64,000 nt of DNA from Gymnothorax reevesii (taxonomy: Eukaryota > Chordata > Actinopteri > Anguilliformes > Muraenidae): NCBI GenBank assembly GCA_029721435.1, contig CM056586.1, positions 68,721,679-68,785,678 of the forward strand. Direction: 5' to 3'. Position 1 is the stretch's first letter, and each line of letters begins with the position of its first letter. The translations under genes were made by a program, and so were the position numbers. The notes below the pieces were generated by a model. The model ran no database searches, was not told where the DNA came from, and saw only the letters and a program-made list of their open reading frames with translations. This document shows, piece after piece, positions 62,259-64,000 of the stretch.

Positions 62259-64000
62259 CTACACACAGATGAAGACATACAAATATATACACACAAGCAT
62301 GCATAGATAGTATACACATTTCAAAACTTTTATTCATATAGGAAAGGTATTCATGGATTCAAATGACACAGAGTTGGGACACAAAGCACAGAGTGATGAC
62401 TCGAACACCACAGGTCATTAGAGGCACACCCCACATCCATGCACAGCCACCAACAGTCACTGCTGACAGAGAATAATAACTTGCTCCCAGCGTGGACCAT
62501 AATATGTCGTTCCTGCAAGTAGCAGATCTCATTACTCTAAACCGTGGGCATGGGAGAGGTGACCAAATACAAAAATCTGTAGCCCAGGTGGTTAAAGTTG
62601 GGCTCAGTCTATTCTTTCAAGGCCCACGCAGCCCATTAGCAAATTCAAATTTTGCGATAATTCATGGTGGATAGTGATAACACCCCCCAGCCTAGTGAGG
62701 GAAAAAACAAAAAAAAAAAAAAAACAAAAATGATTTTTAAAACCGCTCAGATATTCCCCAGCTTGTGTATGTAGGCCACTTCAAGACACACAGCTCGATT
62801 TGTTTGGGCCAATTCATCGATGGCTTAGTAGTTAAAGGGAAAAAAAATCTCGATTCCACGCGCAGCCAAGATGATCGTCTCGCGCTATAAAGCCCCAGTC
62901 CAGCCAGTGTGTGGGTCATTACTTGACTATGTAGCTCATGAATGCACATGACTGCCAAGCGTGAAAATTAAGTTCAGCCAATGTTTTCACGAATGGGACA
63001 GCCATATCCTCATTTATGACCAATAATTTTAACAGGGAATTACCCCGACTGGCTGAATCACTGGCAATTTTCTGCATTGCTAACAAGCTAAACATTGATA
63101 TACATTTCCTCTGATAGCAGTGCTGTATATATTGAATTTGCTGGGATGTGCAAACCCTGTACCCCATGCGAAGCACTGAAGGCTTTCCTGTGGAAACAGG
63201 AAAAATGAAGCGCCAAATATGAACCCCAAAACGTAACATGGAAAAGCTTAAAATGAAATACTTAAAAAGTGTAGGTAGAAAAACTTTTTGTGCTGTTGCA
63301 CTTAACCATTAGACATCTGACATTAGGAATTTTAAATTTTATATTTGTATTTTCCAGGCCCAATTGGCATTTTAAGCATTATCTTTTCCATTTGGCTTTT
63401 CAAGCAGTATGTAAATGAGGAGGCGTGCCCCAAACACTGGAGGGAGGGTTTGAAACGGCTGGGGCCCGGGACCATTTCACAGGGGAGCAGACTATTATTA
63501 GGTTTATCAGTGAACATTGCAAAATATAGTATTCACTAAGGACTGGATACGATATGGATCAGCTTGAAATGCAGATGTTAGAAAAAACTGCAAGGCACGC
63601 ACATCCCAACGCGAAAACTAGGCGCAGGACAGACAAGAATGCTCTGAACTCACGGACTCTAATCTATAATGCAGATGTTACCCGTATAATTTCATTTCGC
63701 ATGCGTCGACTGGGCTTAGCTGCACCAAATGACCTTCAATGATGCACCTAATGTTAATGATATGCATTATAAAGTTACACAACACGACGCCGTATCCCTC
63801 CGTTTTGTCAGTGAATTAGGAAAGTGGAAGCTGCTAGTTACAGTGACAATACACTTCATTTTTGAGCATGTTCACCCTGTTTATGGTTTTTTTGTACAAT
63901 CACGATGTCATGTGAAGGACAGAATGTGGTCTTTGGCCAAACATTGATTTAGTAATTTTAAAAAACACAGCTAAGTGTGTATGCCAATGAGAGGTTTCAG
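62259..64000. other. TUBGCP3 intron, right edge
   Basis: No further TUBGCP3 exon is visible. A poly-A run at 62708-62725 is present. ORFs near 63345-63742 show no recognised domain. Confidence 0.5.

Noticed and set aside
61946..62317. ORFs of 102-123 codons around 62 kb
   Set aside because: They are produced by the (CA)n/(CACG)n repeat plus antisense or frame-shifted readings of the TUBGCP3 exon.
63332..63742. Small ORFs at the right edge as extra TUBGCP3 exons
   Set aside because: The expected upstream TUBGCP3 sequence before VLECSWDEL is not present in any frame, and these ORFs do not resemble it.

Overview
This is a vertebrate nuclear window, almost certainly from a ray-finned (teleost-type) fish. 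All coding sequence is split into short exons with GT-AG introns. The non-coding DNA carries repeats I associate with fish genomes: L2/Maui-like LINE tails, hAT and Tc1-type relics, foldback MITEs and GGAC-rich repeats. The species cannot be named from the sequence.

Four conserved protein-coding genes are present. (1) CACNB4, + strand, enters from the left edge and ends at 12708. Only the HOOK micro-exon, the guanylate-kinase-like domain and the C-terminal tail lie in the window. (2) ATP6AP2 (prorenin receptor / V-ATPase accessory protein 2), - strand, is complete in nine coding exons from 33187 down to 22959 (353 aa). (3) PPIG (SR-cyclophilin), + strand, is complete in twelve coding exons from 37481 to 48552 (726 aa). 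(4) TUBGCP3 (gamma-tubulin complex component 3), - strand, has its last four coding exons from 62258 down to 57774; the rest lies beyond the right edge.

Layout: CACNB4 and ATP6AP2 converge across about 10 kb of AT-rich, gene-poor DNA (12709-22958), much of which may be CACNB4 3'UTR. ATP6AP2 and PPIG are head to head. The interval between them holds a 1.08 kb foldback element built from GATATC-centred units. PPIG and TUBGCP3 converge across 48553-57773, which is repeat-rich. The four genes work in unrelated processes (calcium-channel assembly, V-ATPase biogenesis, splicing, microtubule nucleation), so the window shows neighbourhood, not a pathway.

I found no undescribed gene system. The most distinctive signals are: a 48-bp in-frame duplication of a CACNB4 exon end with its splice donor; the foldback between ATP6AP2 and PPIG; a retroelement tail 43 bp from an ATP6AP2 splice acceptor; two strong intronic hairpins in PPIG; target-site-flanked hAT MITEs, one nested in a Tc1 relic; a candidate internal promoter in CACNB4; and several CTCF-like motifs. 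Coding calls rest on reading exons by eye against remembered family sequences. No alignment or database search was run.
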